From Bradyrhizobium sp. RP6 (GTDB lineage Bacteria > Pseudomonadota > Alphaproteobacteria > Rhizobiales > Xanthobacteraceae), in NCBI RefSeq assembly GCF_003837805.1, contig NZ_RQIT01000015.1, positions 117,884 to 181,883 on the forward strand: a stretch of DNA of 64,000 nucleotides, in the 5' to 3' direction. Shown here piece by piece: positions 54,437-64,000 of the stretch. The stretch's first letter is position 1, and each line of letters opens with the position of its first letter. Under the pieces are notes generated by a model. The model saw nothing but the letters and a program-made list of their open reading frames with translations, searched no databases and was not told the DNA's origin. A program made the position numbers and the translations under genes.

Positions 54437-54883
54437 CTATTCGTGCCGGTGCCCGTGCTTGCGCGCCTTCGCCGGCTTGCCGTTGCCGGTCGGGATCATC
54501 ACCACCCGGCCGTAGCGTACCCCGCGTTCGGCGATGATGTGGTCGGCGAAGTGCCTGACTTCGGAGGCGCTGCCGCGCAGCGCCGTCATCTCCATGCAGT
54601 TGTTGTCGTCGAGATGGACGTGCAGCGTCGCCAGCGCGAGGTCGTGATGGCCGTGGAATTCCTGCACCAGGCGCTTCGAGAGATCGCGCGCGGCGTGGTC
54701 GTAGACATAGACGAGACCGGCCACGCATTGGCCGGTCTGTGCCGTGCCCTCCGTACTCTGTTGCAGGCCGGCGCGGGCGAGATCGCGGATGATCTCGGAG
54801 CGGTTCTGGTATCCGCGCGCCTCCGCCGCGGCGTCGATCTCCGCCAGGAGATCGTCCTCGATCGTGATCGTTATCCGCTGCAT
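54437..54883 (-). CDS. nikR: NikR, nickel-responsive ribbon-helix-helix regulator
   Basis: A 148-residue regulator. The N-terminal ribbon-helix-helix domain is RITITIEDDLLAEID to about residue 45. The ACT-like C-terminal domain has the high-affinity nickel ligands in correct spacing: His77, His88, His90 and Cys96 (E. coli numbering is one lower). The C-terminus is His/Lys-rich (HGHRH). No nik transporter or hydrogenase gene is nearby, so the targets lie elsewhere. It sits downstream of the copper ATPase gene, separated by a repeat. Confidence 0.95.
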   Translation of the reverse strand: MQRITITIEDDLLAEIDAAAEARGYQNRSEIIRDLARAGLQQSTEGTAQTGQCVAGLVYVYDHAARDLSKRLVQEFHGHHDLALATLHVHLDDNNCMEMTALRGSASEVRHFADHIIAERGVRYGRVVMIPTGNGKPAKARKHGHRHE

Positions 54884-54922
54884 CAGATAATCCTCGTAGG
54901 TCTCGCCCGTGCCCAGTGAACC

Positions 54923-55010
54923 GTAGCCCGGATGGAGCGAAGCGCAATCCGGGACGGTGCCAATATGTGGGCAGGACCCCCGGATTTCGCGTGCGCTCCA
55001 TCCGGGCTAC
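54923..55010. repeat. Dispersed inverted repeat between copA and nikR
   Basis: GTAGCCCGGATGGAGCGAAG at the left and CGCTCCATCCGGGCTAC at the right pair over 17 bases, with internal GCAATCCGGG and CCCGGATT also pairing. I know this repeat from Bradyrhizobium. It is directly between nikR and the copA stop. Confidence 0.7.
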
Positions 55011-55019
55011 GCAGTGCGC

Positions 55020-57482
<2,463 letters not shown>

Positions 57483-57504
57483 GCTCCGGTCCTGTACCCG
57501 GGTC

Positions 57505-57533
57505 TTGCAACCTATACCCGGTAGGGGTATATA
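57505..57533 (+). promoter_or_regulatory. Predicted csoR promoter
   Basis: TTGCAA (57505-57510), a 17-base spacer and TATATA (57528-57533) resemble sigma-70 boxes, each matching consensus at four of six positions. The start codon ATG at 57540 is only seven bases downstream of the -10 box, so transcription should begin at or next to it, giving a leaderless mRNA. Confidence 0.55.
57513..57531. promoter_or_regulatory. CsoR-type operator between copA and csoR
   Basis: TATACCC (57513-57519), five bases and GGGTATA (57525-57531) form a perfect dyad, close to the GTATACCC-GGGTATAC class bound by CsoR/RcnR proteins. It covers the spacer and the -10 box of the predicted csoR promoter and lies about 31 bases from the copA start, so one bound repressor could block both genes. 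Confidence 0.8.
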
Positions 57534-57539
57534 GACCTC

Positions 57540-57815
57540 ATGCGCAAGGACATCAAGGCATCTGTAGGAAAACGTCTCGGCCGGATCGAAGGCCAGGTTC
57601 GTGGCCTGTCGAAAATGGTAGAGGAAGACCGCTACTGCATCGACATCGTGACGCAGATCTCGGCGGTGCGCGCCGCACTGCGCCGGGTCGAGGAGGAGAT
57701 TCTGAAGGACCACGTCGCCCACTGCGTCGAGCACGCCATTGCGAGCGGCGACAAGGCCGACCAGCGCGCGAAGATCGCGGAGCTGATGGCGGTGATCGGA
57801 CGGGCGGAAAGGTAG
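57540..57815 (+). CDS. csoR: CsoR family copper-sensing repressor
   Basis: A 91-residue all-alpha DUF156 repressor. The ligands Cys33, His58 and Cys62 have the C-H-C spacing of copper-sensing CsoR (25 and 4 residues apart), unlike RcnR, which uses an extra N-terminal His and a His in the last position. The block GKRLGRIEGQVRGL is the DNA-binding helix. Divergence from copA and the shared operator support copper-dependent derepression. No ribosome site precedes the ATG. Confidence 0.92.
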   Translation: MRKDIKASVGKRLGRIEGQVRGLSKMVEEDRYCIDIVTQISAVRAALRRVEEEILKDHVAHCVEHAIASGDKADQRAKIAELMAVIGRAER

Positions 57816-57828
57816 GTCAGCATTGCAC

Positions 57829-57907
57829 CGTCATTGCGAGCAGCGAAGCAATCCAGACTGTGACCGCGGCGGCGGTCTGGATTGCTTCGCTGCGCTCGCA
57901 ACGACGG
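57829..57907. repeat. Dispersed inverted repeat after csoR
   Basis: CGTCATTGCGAGCAGCGAAG, then CAATCCAGACTG, faces CGGTCTGGATTGCTTCGCTG and GCTCGCAACGACG. The arms pair over most of 35 bases. It is a well-known type of intergenic repeat in Bradyrhizobium genomes. Confidence 0.75.
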
Positions 57908-57962
57908 TTATTTGGATGTGATCGCACCACACAAGCAACAGTTGCAGGGACGACAGTGAGAC

Positions 57963-58940
57963 CTATGCCGCGATCTCGCACGCGTCTCCGCGGCGCCGTG
58001 CGCGGTAGGCCGCGAGTTCGCTCAGTTGCACGAAATGCTCGGAGAACGTTGCGCTCATCCCCGCGGCCTGCGCGCTCACTTCTTGAGTCGGAATCTCAGC
58101 CGGCGCCTCTTCGTCAATCGCCTCAGGAACGAGCGGCGGCGCCATGACCGTTTCTGGAAACACACTGAACGAGCCCGCTACCTCCTCGAGCGGCTTCTGC
58201 TTGTCGGCCCAGTGCAGGGCGGTGTAGTCGAACCCGTGCACGATGGTGGGTTTGACGACTTCGAAATAGGGCGAGATGTCGAAGTCGCGGGGCATATAGA
58301 GCGAGGAATCGCGGATGTGCAGGATCTCGCGGCGGGCGGCGCGGCTGCCGGCCTTGGTGATCTTCGGCAGGATCGGATAGCGCACGGCATCGAAGGCCTG
58401 CGCGATCAACGCCGAGCAGATGATCTTGGTCGGGTCGCCCGAGCCGATCGCGATCATGCGCCGCCGCCAGCGCTGCGGAATCGGCATCGGGAACAGATAG
58501 CGCATGAGGTCGACGATGTTCTTGGTGTCGTAGCCGAAGCCGATGCGGTTGATCGCGTAGCGGCAGACCGTGGTGCGGTCCTCGTAGGACAGCCCGACCG
58601 GGCGGCACACGCGGGTGTGATAGGGGAAATATTTCGACAGTGGTGCGGAGGTGACGCCTTCGCCGATATTGGCCTCGATCAGCACATGGGGCTCGCCATC
58701 AGCCTCCTCCGCACCCGCGACCGGGCCGACATAGAGCGCGGCATGCGACCAGGTCGACTGCGTCAGATACTTGATGATGCCGGAGATGCGGTTGTTGCCT
58801 TCGACCAGCAGCACGTCGCCGGGCTCGATGATCCCGCGCAGATGCTCCGGGTCGCTCGGCGTGAACGGCTCGTAGCCCGGCACCTCCTTCGAGAGGTACG
58901 CGGCAATCAGCTTGCCGACCGAATCCAGGACCGTCCCCAT
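57963..58940 (-). CDS. YiiX/YebB-like NlpC/P60-superfamily protein with C-terminal extension
   Basis: A 325-residue protein with the permuted papain-like fold of the YiiX family. GDVLLVEGNNRISG leads to a catalytic-type His66 in TWSHAALYVG, Glu89 in VLIEANIGEG follows, and Cys175 lies in KIICSALIAQAF. The C-H-E set is complete, so hydrolase or transferase activity on acyl or peptide bonds is likely, though the substrate is unknown. About 75 residues after residue 250 are acidic and low-complexity. No signal peptide is seen. It stands alone, convergent with the repeat after csoR. Confidence 0.85.
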   Translation of the reverse strand: MGTVLDSVGKLIAAYLSKEVPGYEPFTPSDPEHLRGIIEPGDVLLVEGNNRISGIIKYLTQSTWSHAALYVGPVAGAEEADGEPHVLIEANIGEGVTSAPLSKYFPYHTRVCRPVGLSYEDRTTVCRYAINRIGFGYDTKNIVDLMRYLFPMPIPQRWRRRMIAIGSGDPTKIICSALIAQAFDAVRYPILPKITKAGSRAARREILHIRDSSLYMPRDFDISPYFEVVKPTIVHGFDYTALHWADKQKPLEEVAGSFSVFPETVMAPPLVPEAIDEEAPAEIPTQEVSAQAAGMSATFSEHFVQLSELAAYRARRRGDACEIAA

Positions 58941-59132
58941 GTCAAACTCCCCCCACGGCCTTTTCCGGCCGTCTTTTTCCCTTCTCTATCATGGTCGAAA
59001 CGTGTTGCAATTCGGTTCATCACTCTGTGAGATCAAGCACGATTGATTCACCATGATGGTTGCCGTGCAACATCAAATGCAGCAAGGTTCGCGGGCTGTT
59101 CCCTTACGCCGCAAGCCCCCGGAAACCATGAC

Positions 59133-60530
59133 ATGACAATCACGCGCCGCGGTTTCCTTGTCGCGTCGGCGGCCCTTGCGGCGATGCCGGTCCTGCGCGC
59201 ATCCGCCGCGCCCCTGCCGCGCGAGGTTGACATCGTCGTTATCGGGGCGGGAGCTGCTGGAATCGCCGCGGCGCGCCGCATCATGGCGACCGGCCGCAAG
59301 GTCATCGTGGTGGAAGCGGCATCGCAAGTTGGCGGCCGTTGCATCACCGATAGCACGACCTTCGACACGCCGTTCGACCGCGGCGCGCGCTGGATGTACA
59401 ATCCCGACGCCAATCCGATGATCCGGCTGGCGCGCAGTGTCGGGCTGGACGCGCTGCCGGCGCCGTCGGGCCAGAAGATGCGCATCGGCCGCCGCAACGC
59501 GCGCGCGGGCGAGACCGAGCAGTTCCTGGCGGCGCTGGTGCGCGCCAACCGCGCCATCGACGAGGCCGCGCGCGGCAAGCTGGATACCTCCTGCGCATCC
59601 GTGCTGCCGAAGGATCTCGGCGACTGGGCGGGCGCGGCCGAGTTCATGCTGGGCGCGAGCTTCGCCGGCAAGGACCTGAAGGAGCTGTCCGCGATCGACA
59701 AGGGACGCGCGCAGGACCGCAATGCGGCGATCGCCTGCCGTCAGGGCCTCGGCACTCTGATCGCCAAACTCGGCGAACAGGCGCCGGTGGTGCTGTCGAC
59801 GCCGGCAAGCCGGATCGTCTGGAGCAACCGCGACGTCAGCGTGGAGACGCAGGCCGGCAAGATCGCCGCACGCGCCGCCATCCTCACGGTCTCGACCAAT
59901 GTGCTGACGTCGGGCGCGATCAAGTTCGCACCCGACCTTCCCAAGCGCACCTTGGACGCGGCCTCGAAGCTCACCCTGGGCAGCTACGACCGCATCGTGC
60001 TGCAACTGCCGGGCAATCCGCTCGGCCTATCGCGCGACGATATCCTCATCGAGCAGAGCAACTCGACGCGCACGGCGCTCATGTTCGCCAATATCGGCGG
60101 CTCCTCGTTGTGCTCGATCGATGTCGGCGGCTCGTTCGGCCGCGATCTCTCCGAGCAGGGCGAGAAGGCCATGACCGCGTTTGCGAAGGAGTGGATCACG
60201 AAGCTGTTCGGTAGCGAGGCCGCTTCGGCCGTGCAGAAGACCAGCGCCACGCGCTGGAATGCCGCACCCTATGTGATGGGCGCAATGTCGGCATCCGCGC
60301 CCGGCGGCCAGCTTTCGCGGAAAACCCTGGGCGAGCCGGTCGGCAACATGTTCCTCGCCGGCGAAGCCACGCACGAGACGCTCTGGGGCACCGTCGACGG
60401 GGCCTGGGAAAGCGGCGAGCGCGCCGCGGATTCCGCCTTGCGCAAGATCGGCGCACTCAAGGCCGAGCCGGCCGACGTGCCGACGCAATCGACGAAGAAG
60501 CGCAGGGCGCCGCGGCAGCAGGGCAATTAA
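59133..60530 (+). CDS. Tat-exported FAD-dependent amine oxidase family protein
   Basis: A 465-residue flavoprotein. The ATG at 59133 opens a Tat signal (TITRRGFLVASAALAA, cleavage near ASA-A); a reading from 59043 would bury it. The FAD Rossmann motif IVVIGAGAAGIAAARR (about 34-49) and the GGRCITDS region follow. The C-terminal FAD block LFLAGEATHETLWGTVDGAWESGERAA is in the monoamine-oxidase/phytoene-desaturase style. Substrate unknown. Export in folded, cofactor-loaded form is predicted from the twin Arg. Confidence 0.9.
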   Translation: MTITRRGFLVASAALAAMPVLRASAAPLPREVDIVVIGAGAAGIAAARRIMATGRKVIVVEAASQVGGRCITDSTTFDTPFDRGARWMYNPDANPMIRLARSVGLDALPAPSGQKMRIGRRNARAGETEQFLAALVRANRAIDEAARGKLDTSCASVLPKDLGDWAGAAEFMLGASFAGKDLKELSAIDKGRAQDRNAAIACRQGLGTLIAKLGEQAPVVLSTPASRIVWSNRDVSVETQAGKIAARAAILTVSTNVLTSGAIKFAPDLPKRTLDAASKLTLGSYDRIVLQLPGNPLGLSRDDILIEQSNSTRTALMFANIGGSSLCSIDVGGSFGRDLSEQGEKAMTAFAKEWITKLFGSEAASAVQKTSATRWNAAPYVMGAMSASAPGGQLSRKTLGEPVGNMFLAGEATHETLWGTVDGAWESGERAADSALRKIGALKAEPADVPTQSTKKRRAPRQQGN

Positions 60531-60552
60531 GCCCGCTCTAAAAAGCTCTGCC

Positions 60553-60696
60553 GTCGTCCCTGCGAACGCAGGAACCCATAACCACAGGAAGTAGTTTGGC
60601 GAAAGCCGGCAGTTAGGGGTTCTTGGTCGGTACTGCCACCTGCGCTTTATCGATGAATCACGCGGTATGAGTTCCCCACGTTTTCGCAGGGACGAC
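60553..60696. repeat. Dispersed palindromic repeat, fuller copy
   Basis: GTCGTCCCTGCGAACGCAGG, then CCCATAACCACAGG, at the left and TTTTCGCAGGGACGAC at the right. The layout is that of the repeat at 2758-2886. It separates the amine oxidase gene from the convergent TauE/SafE gene. Confidence 0.75.
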
Positions 60697-60704
60697 GGCG
60701 ATTA

Positions 60705-61475
60705 TCAGCGCAACACCCCGTCCAACGCCGGCATTCCAAAAATCACCGCCATCGCAATCAGCGCATAGCAGATCCCGCGAAACACCTTCTCGCTCGCGCG
60801 GCCGAACAGAGAGGCGCCGAAGGCGACGCCGATCGCATAGACCGGCCCGACAATCAGCGAGAGCACCAGCGATTCGCGCGAAATCAGGCCTGTCGTCGCA
60901 TAGCTGACCATCGAGAAGAAATCCGACGCGCCGAAGAACAGCACGATGTTGGCGCGTGCGACGATGGGGGCGATCGGGCGGCCGAGCCAGTAGCCGACGA
61001 TCGGCGGGCCGCCGGTCTGCGCGAGGCCGCTACAAAAGCCGGAGAGGCCGCCGATACCTACCGAAAGCGAGGCGTGGTCCTTGCCCCGATAGCGCCAGCC
61101 CGACAGCAGCAGAAGCAGGAGCGCCGCGACGAAGCAGGAGATGATCCAGCGCGTGGTGACGGGCTGCAGCACGCTCAGTAAGTACGTGCCGACGGGCACG
61201 CCGATCAGCGCCCCGAGCACGATGACCGCGGTGGCCCTGCGGTCGGCCTTCCGCCATGCGTCAGGCAGCAACGGCGCGGCTGCGACGAAGTCGATGACGA
61301 GCAGCAAGGCCGCAACGAGCCGCGGCTCAGCGATGCTGCTCGCCAGCGGCATGAAGATCAGCGCCGCGCCGAAGCCGGAGAAGCCGCGCGCGGTGCCCGA
61401 AACGAAAGCGACGGCGCAGAGCGCCATCGCAGTGGTGAGGCCGACATCCCTCGAGAGAAAGTCGGCGAGGCTCAT
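60705..61475 (-). CDS. TauE/SafE family permease
   Basis: A 256-residue membrane protein with about eight helices. SGTARGFSGFGAAL near the N-terminus and GGLSGFCSGLAQTGGPPIV in the middle are the two internal-repeat signatures of the sulfite/sulfonate exporter family TauE/SafE. Substrates reported for the family include sulfite, sulfoacetate and organic acids. Which one applies here is unknown. It stands alone, 55 bases after pheT on the same strand. Confidence 0.92.
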   Translation of the reverse strand: MSLADFLSRDVGLTTAMALCAVAFVSGTARGFSGFGAALIFMPLASSIAEPRLVAALLLVIDFVAAAPLLPDAWRKADRRATAVIVLGALIGVPVGTYLLSVLQPVTTRWIISCFVAALLLLLLSGWRYRGKDHASLSVGIGGLSGFCSGLAQTGGPPIVGYWLGRPIAPIVARANIVLFFGASDFFSMVSYATTGLISRESLVLSLIVGPVYAIGVAFGASLFGRASEKVFRGICYALIAMAVIFGMPALDGVLR

Positions 61476-61530
61476 GCTCCGTGCTTCTGGGGCACGACGT
61501 TGTCCGAAAGCCGCTTCACGCTTTTCGGTT

Positions 61531-63939
61531 TCATGCTCTCAAAGTGCCGCCGGTCTTCTTCGCGACTTCGGCCACGATCTTGGCGCCGACAGCCTCGATC
61601 TCCTGGTCGGTCAGGGTCTTCTCGCGCGGCTGAATCGTCACCGCGATCGCGATCGACTTCTTGCCGTCATCGATGCCCTTGCCCTCGTAGACGTCGAAGA
61701 CGTTCACGCTGGTGATCAGCTTCTTGTCGACGGCTTGCGCGGCGCGGACGATGTCGCCCGCCTTCACGGCGCGTTCGACGATGAAGGCGAAGTCACGCGT
61801 AACAGGCTGGAAGGCGGAGAGCTCGATCAACGGCTTGGCGCGGGTCGGCTTCTTCTTCGCCTCGGGGATGCGGTCCAGGATCACCTCGAACACCATCACC
61901 GGACCGTCGACGCCGAGCGCCTCGAGCGCGCGGGGATGCATCTCGCCGAAATGGCCGAGCACGTTCTGCGGGCCGATCTGGATCGTGCCGGAACGTCCCG
62001 GATGCAGCCAGCCGGGGCCACCCGCCACGACCTGGAGCGCCTGCATCGGCGCACCGCTAGCGGCCAGCACCGCCAGCGCATCGGCTTTCGCGTCGAACAC
62101 GTCAGCCTGCGCCGAGCCGGTCCAGTACCGTCCGAGACCTTCCGAGGAAGCAAAGCCGCGGCGCACGCCGCTTGCCGCCATGAACTGGTCCTGCGGGCGG
62201 TCGCCCTTGAAGATCTGGCCGACCTCGAACAGCGCGACGTCGCCGAAGCCGCGATCGGCATTGGCCTGGGCGGCCGCGATCAGGCCCGCAAGCAAGGTCG
62301 GGCGCATGTCGGAGAGATCAGACGCGATGGGGTTGGCCACTTCGAGCTCGCGCTGGCCGCCACCGAACAATTCGGCCGCGGGTTTTGCGATGAACGACCA
62401 CGTCACGGCCTCGACCATGCCGCGGCTTGCGAGCGCGCGCCGCGCCCGGCGAGTGCGCAGCTGCAGCGAGGTCAAAACGGGCTTGCGCGCATCCTCGCCG
62501 CGTTCGAACGGCGTCTCCGGCACCTTGTCGACGCCGAAGATGCGGACGATCTCCTCGACGATGTCGGCCTTGCCGTGCACGTCGGTGCGCCAGGACGGCA
62601 CCGCCACCTTCACGACCGGACCCGGGCCCGCCATCATGAAGCCGAGATGGGTCAGGATGCGCTTCATCTCTGGTTGCGGCACCTCGATGCCGGAGAGCCG
62701 CTTGACCTCGGTGACCGGGAACTCGATCAGGCGGTCATCGCCGAAGGCCTTGCCGACCACGACGGTCTCGGACGGCGTGCCGCCGCACATCTCCATCACC
62801 AGCTTGGTCGCGAGCTCGAGCCCCGGCACCATGAAGGCCGGATCGACGCCGCGCTCGAAGCGGTAGCGCGCATCGGAATTGATGCCGAGCTTGCGGCCGG
62901 TCTGGGCGATGTTGATCTCGTTCCACAGCGCCGATTCGATCAGCACGTCGGTGGTCTCATCATCGCAGCCCGAGGCCTCGCCGCCCATGATGCCGGCAAG
63001 CGATTCGACGCCGTGCTCGTCCGCAATGACGCAAATGGCGGGATCGAGATCGTAGGTGCGGCCGTCGAGCGCCAGCAGGCTCTCGCCCTCGCGGGCACGA
63101 CGCACCACGAGATTGCCCTTTACCTTCTTGGCGTCGAACACATGCAGCGGCCGCGCGCGATCGAACGTCATGAAGTTGGTGATGTCGACCAGCGCGTTGA
63201 TCGGGCGCAGTCCGATCGCGGTCAGCCGCTTCTGCAGCCATTCCGGCGACGGTCCGTTCCTGACGCCGCGCACGAGACGAAGCGCGAAGCCCGGGCACAA
63301 CGCGGCATCCTCGACCGTGACCTTCACCGGGCAAGGGAATTCGCCCTTGATGGGCTTGATGGTCGGATCCCTGAACCTGCCCATGTCGGCGGCGGCGAGG
63401 TCGCGGGCAATGCCGTGCACGCCGGTGCAGTCCTGCCGGTTCGGCGTCAGGTTGATCTCGACCACGGGATCGCCGAGCCCGGCCCATTCGGCGTAGGCAG
63501 CGCCAACAGGCGCATCGGCCGGCAATTCCATGATGCCGTCATGGTCGTTGGAGATCTGCAGCTCGGCCGCCGAGCACAGCATGCCGCGGCTCTCGACGCC
63601 GCGGATGGTGCCGATTCCGAGCGTGATGTCCTTGCCGGGAATGTAGGTGCCGGGTGGCGAGAACACGCTGACCAGCCCGGCCCGCGCATTCGGCGCGCCG
63701 CACACGACCTGCACCGGCGCACCGCCGTTGCCGGTGTCGACCATGCAAACCCGCAGCCGGTCCGCGTTCGGATGCTGCTCGGCCGAGATCACCCTCGCGA
63801 CGGTGAAAGGCTTCAACGCCTTCGCCTTGTCCTCGATGTTCTCGACCTCGAGCCCAATCATGGTGAGCTTCTCGGCGAGCTTGTCGAGCGGCTCGTCGGT
63901 GTCGAGATGATCCTTCAGCCAGGAGAGGGTGAATTTCAT
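61531..63939 (-). CDS. pheT: Phenylalanine-tRNA ligase beta subunit
   Basis: The 802-residue beta chain of the alpha2-beta2 synthetase. N-terminal MKFTLSWLKDHL, then the tRNA-binding EMAP-like domain (VVCGAPNARAG), B3/B4 editing domain (GIMGGEAS), B5 domain, and the C-terminal ferredoxin-like anticodon-binding domain with ALTIQP-type end. Editing of Tyr-tRNA-Phe is expected from the B3/B4 domain. pheS should lie upstream beyond base 64000. An imperfect CCCTCTCCCGC/GCGGGGGAGGG hairpin lies at 63973-63996 between the two. Confidence 0.98.
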   Translation of the reverse strand: MKFTLSWLKDHLDTDEPLDKLAEKLTMIGLEVENIEDKAKALKPFTVARVISAEQHPNADRLRVCMVDTGNGGAPVQVVCGAPNARAGLVSVFSPPGTYIPGKDITLGIGTIRGVESRGMLCSAAELQISNDHDGIMELPADAPVGAAYAEWAGLGDPVVEINLTPNRQDCTGVHGIARDLAAADMGRFRDPTIKPIKGEFPCPVKVTVEDAALCPGFALRLVRGVRNGPSPEWLQKRLTAIGLRPINALVDITNFMTFDRARPLHVFDAKKVKGNLVVRRAREGESLLALDGRTYDLDPAICVIADEHGVESLAGIMGGEASGCDDETTDVLIESALWNEINIAQTGRKLGINSDARYRFERGVDPAFMVPGLELATKLVMEMCGGTPSETVVVGKAFGDDRLIEFPVTEVKRLSGIEVPQPEMKRILTHLGFMMAGPGPVVKVAVPSWRTDVHGKADIVEEIVRIFGVDKVPETPFERGEDARKPVLTSLQLRTRRARRALASRGMVEAVTWSFIAKPAAELFGGGQRELEVANPIASDLSDMRPTLLAGLIAAAQANADRGFGDVALFEVGQIFKGDRPQDQFMAASGVRRGFASSEGLGRYWTGSAQADVFDAKADALAVLAASGAPMQALQVVAGGPGWLHPGRSGTIQIGPQNVLGHFGEMHPRALEALGVDGPVMVFEVILDRIPEAKKKPTRAKPLIELSAFQPVTRDFAFIVERAVKAGDIVRAAQAVDKKLITSVNVFDVYEGKGIDDGKKSIAIAVTIQPREKTLTDQEIEAVGAKIVAEVAKKTGGTLRA

Positions 63940-64000
63940 GGCTGTTCTTTCTCCACGGAGACGGTCTGCTCCCTCTCCCGCTTGCGGGGGAGGGCTGGGG

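Overview
The window is a high-GC chromosomal segment of an alphaproteobacterium of the order Hyphomicrobiales, most likely Bradyrhizobium or a close relative in the Nitrobacteraceae. The support is the protein sequences; the gene orders mltA-smr, hslV-GNAT-DUF2585-hslU and hisB-DUF2628-hisH-hisA-hisF-hisE-coaA; dnaK-dnaJ followed by a phospholipid N-methyltransferase; a perfect alphaproteobacterial RpoH-type promoter before dnaK; and several dispersed palindromic repeats that I recognise from Bradyrhizobium genomes. The genus call is inference; no rRNA gene is present to settle it.

Layout. 1-2.7 kb: the 3' part of mltA, an Smr protein and an unrecognised membrane protein. 2.9-5.9 kb (minus): the HslVU protease operon, with two extra genes between hslV and hslU. 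6.1-11.3 kb (plus): histidine biosynthesis, then pantothenate kinase. 11.3-17.7 kb (minus): AI-2E transporter, histidine phosphatase, hybrid sensor kinase, secreted protein, ComM. 17.9-23.5 kb: a PilZ protein and part of a Tad pilus cluster (tadD; cpaE, cpaD, cpaC, cpaB). 23.9-30.4 kb: gshB, yraN, rsmI, a lipoprotein of the LpoA type, hemW, rdgB, rph. 30.5-39.5 kb: hrcA, grpE, dnaK, dnaJ, then pmtA, an FMN reductase, pyrF and a DUF1330 gene. 39.5-46.7 kb: an accessory island. 46.8-50.6 kb: dapB, gpmA, an Ada-type protein, DUF2244, nth. 50.7-54.3 kb: an EmrAB-type efflux pair and an EI24/CysZ-type membrane protein. 54.4-57.8 kb: nikR, a copper P-type ATPase and a divergent csoR. 58-64 kb: a YiiX-type peptidase-fold protein, a Tat-exported FAD amine oxidase, a TauE/SafE permease and pheT.

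Most of the window is housekeeping DNA with gene order common in the group. The clear exception is 39.5-46.7 kb. There a protein made almost wholly of 38 uninterrupted RTX nonapeptide repeats is followed by its own type I secretion ABC transporter and membrane-fusion protein, a LuxR-type regulator and an exported M23 peptidase. Base composition is visibly lower there than in the flanks: single 60-base samples gave about 60 percent G+C against 70 percent in the his genes. The five genes look like one secretion and cell-surface module, and this is the best candidate for an undescribed system.

Other points with direct sequence support are a CsoR-type operator overlapping a promoter that would make the csoR mRNA leaderless, a perfect hairpin abutting the hisB start codon, a dispersed repeat that appears to supply the N-terminal codons of hemW, and a strong hairpin separating the RTX gene from its exporter genes. 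I saw no tRNA, rRNA, CRISPR array, insertion sequence or prophage gene.
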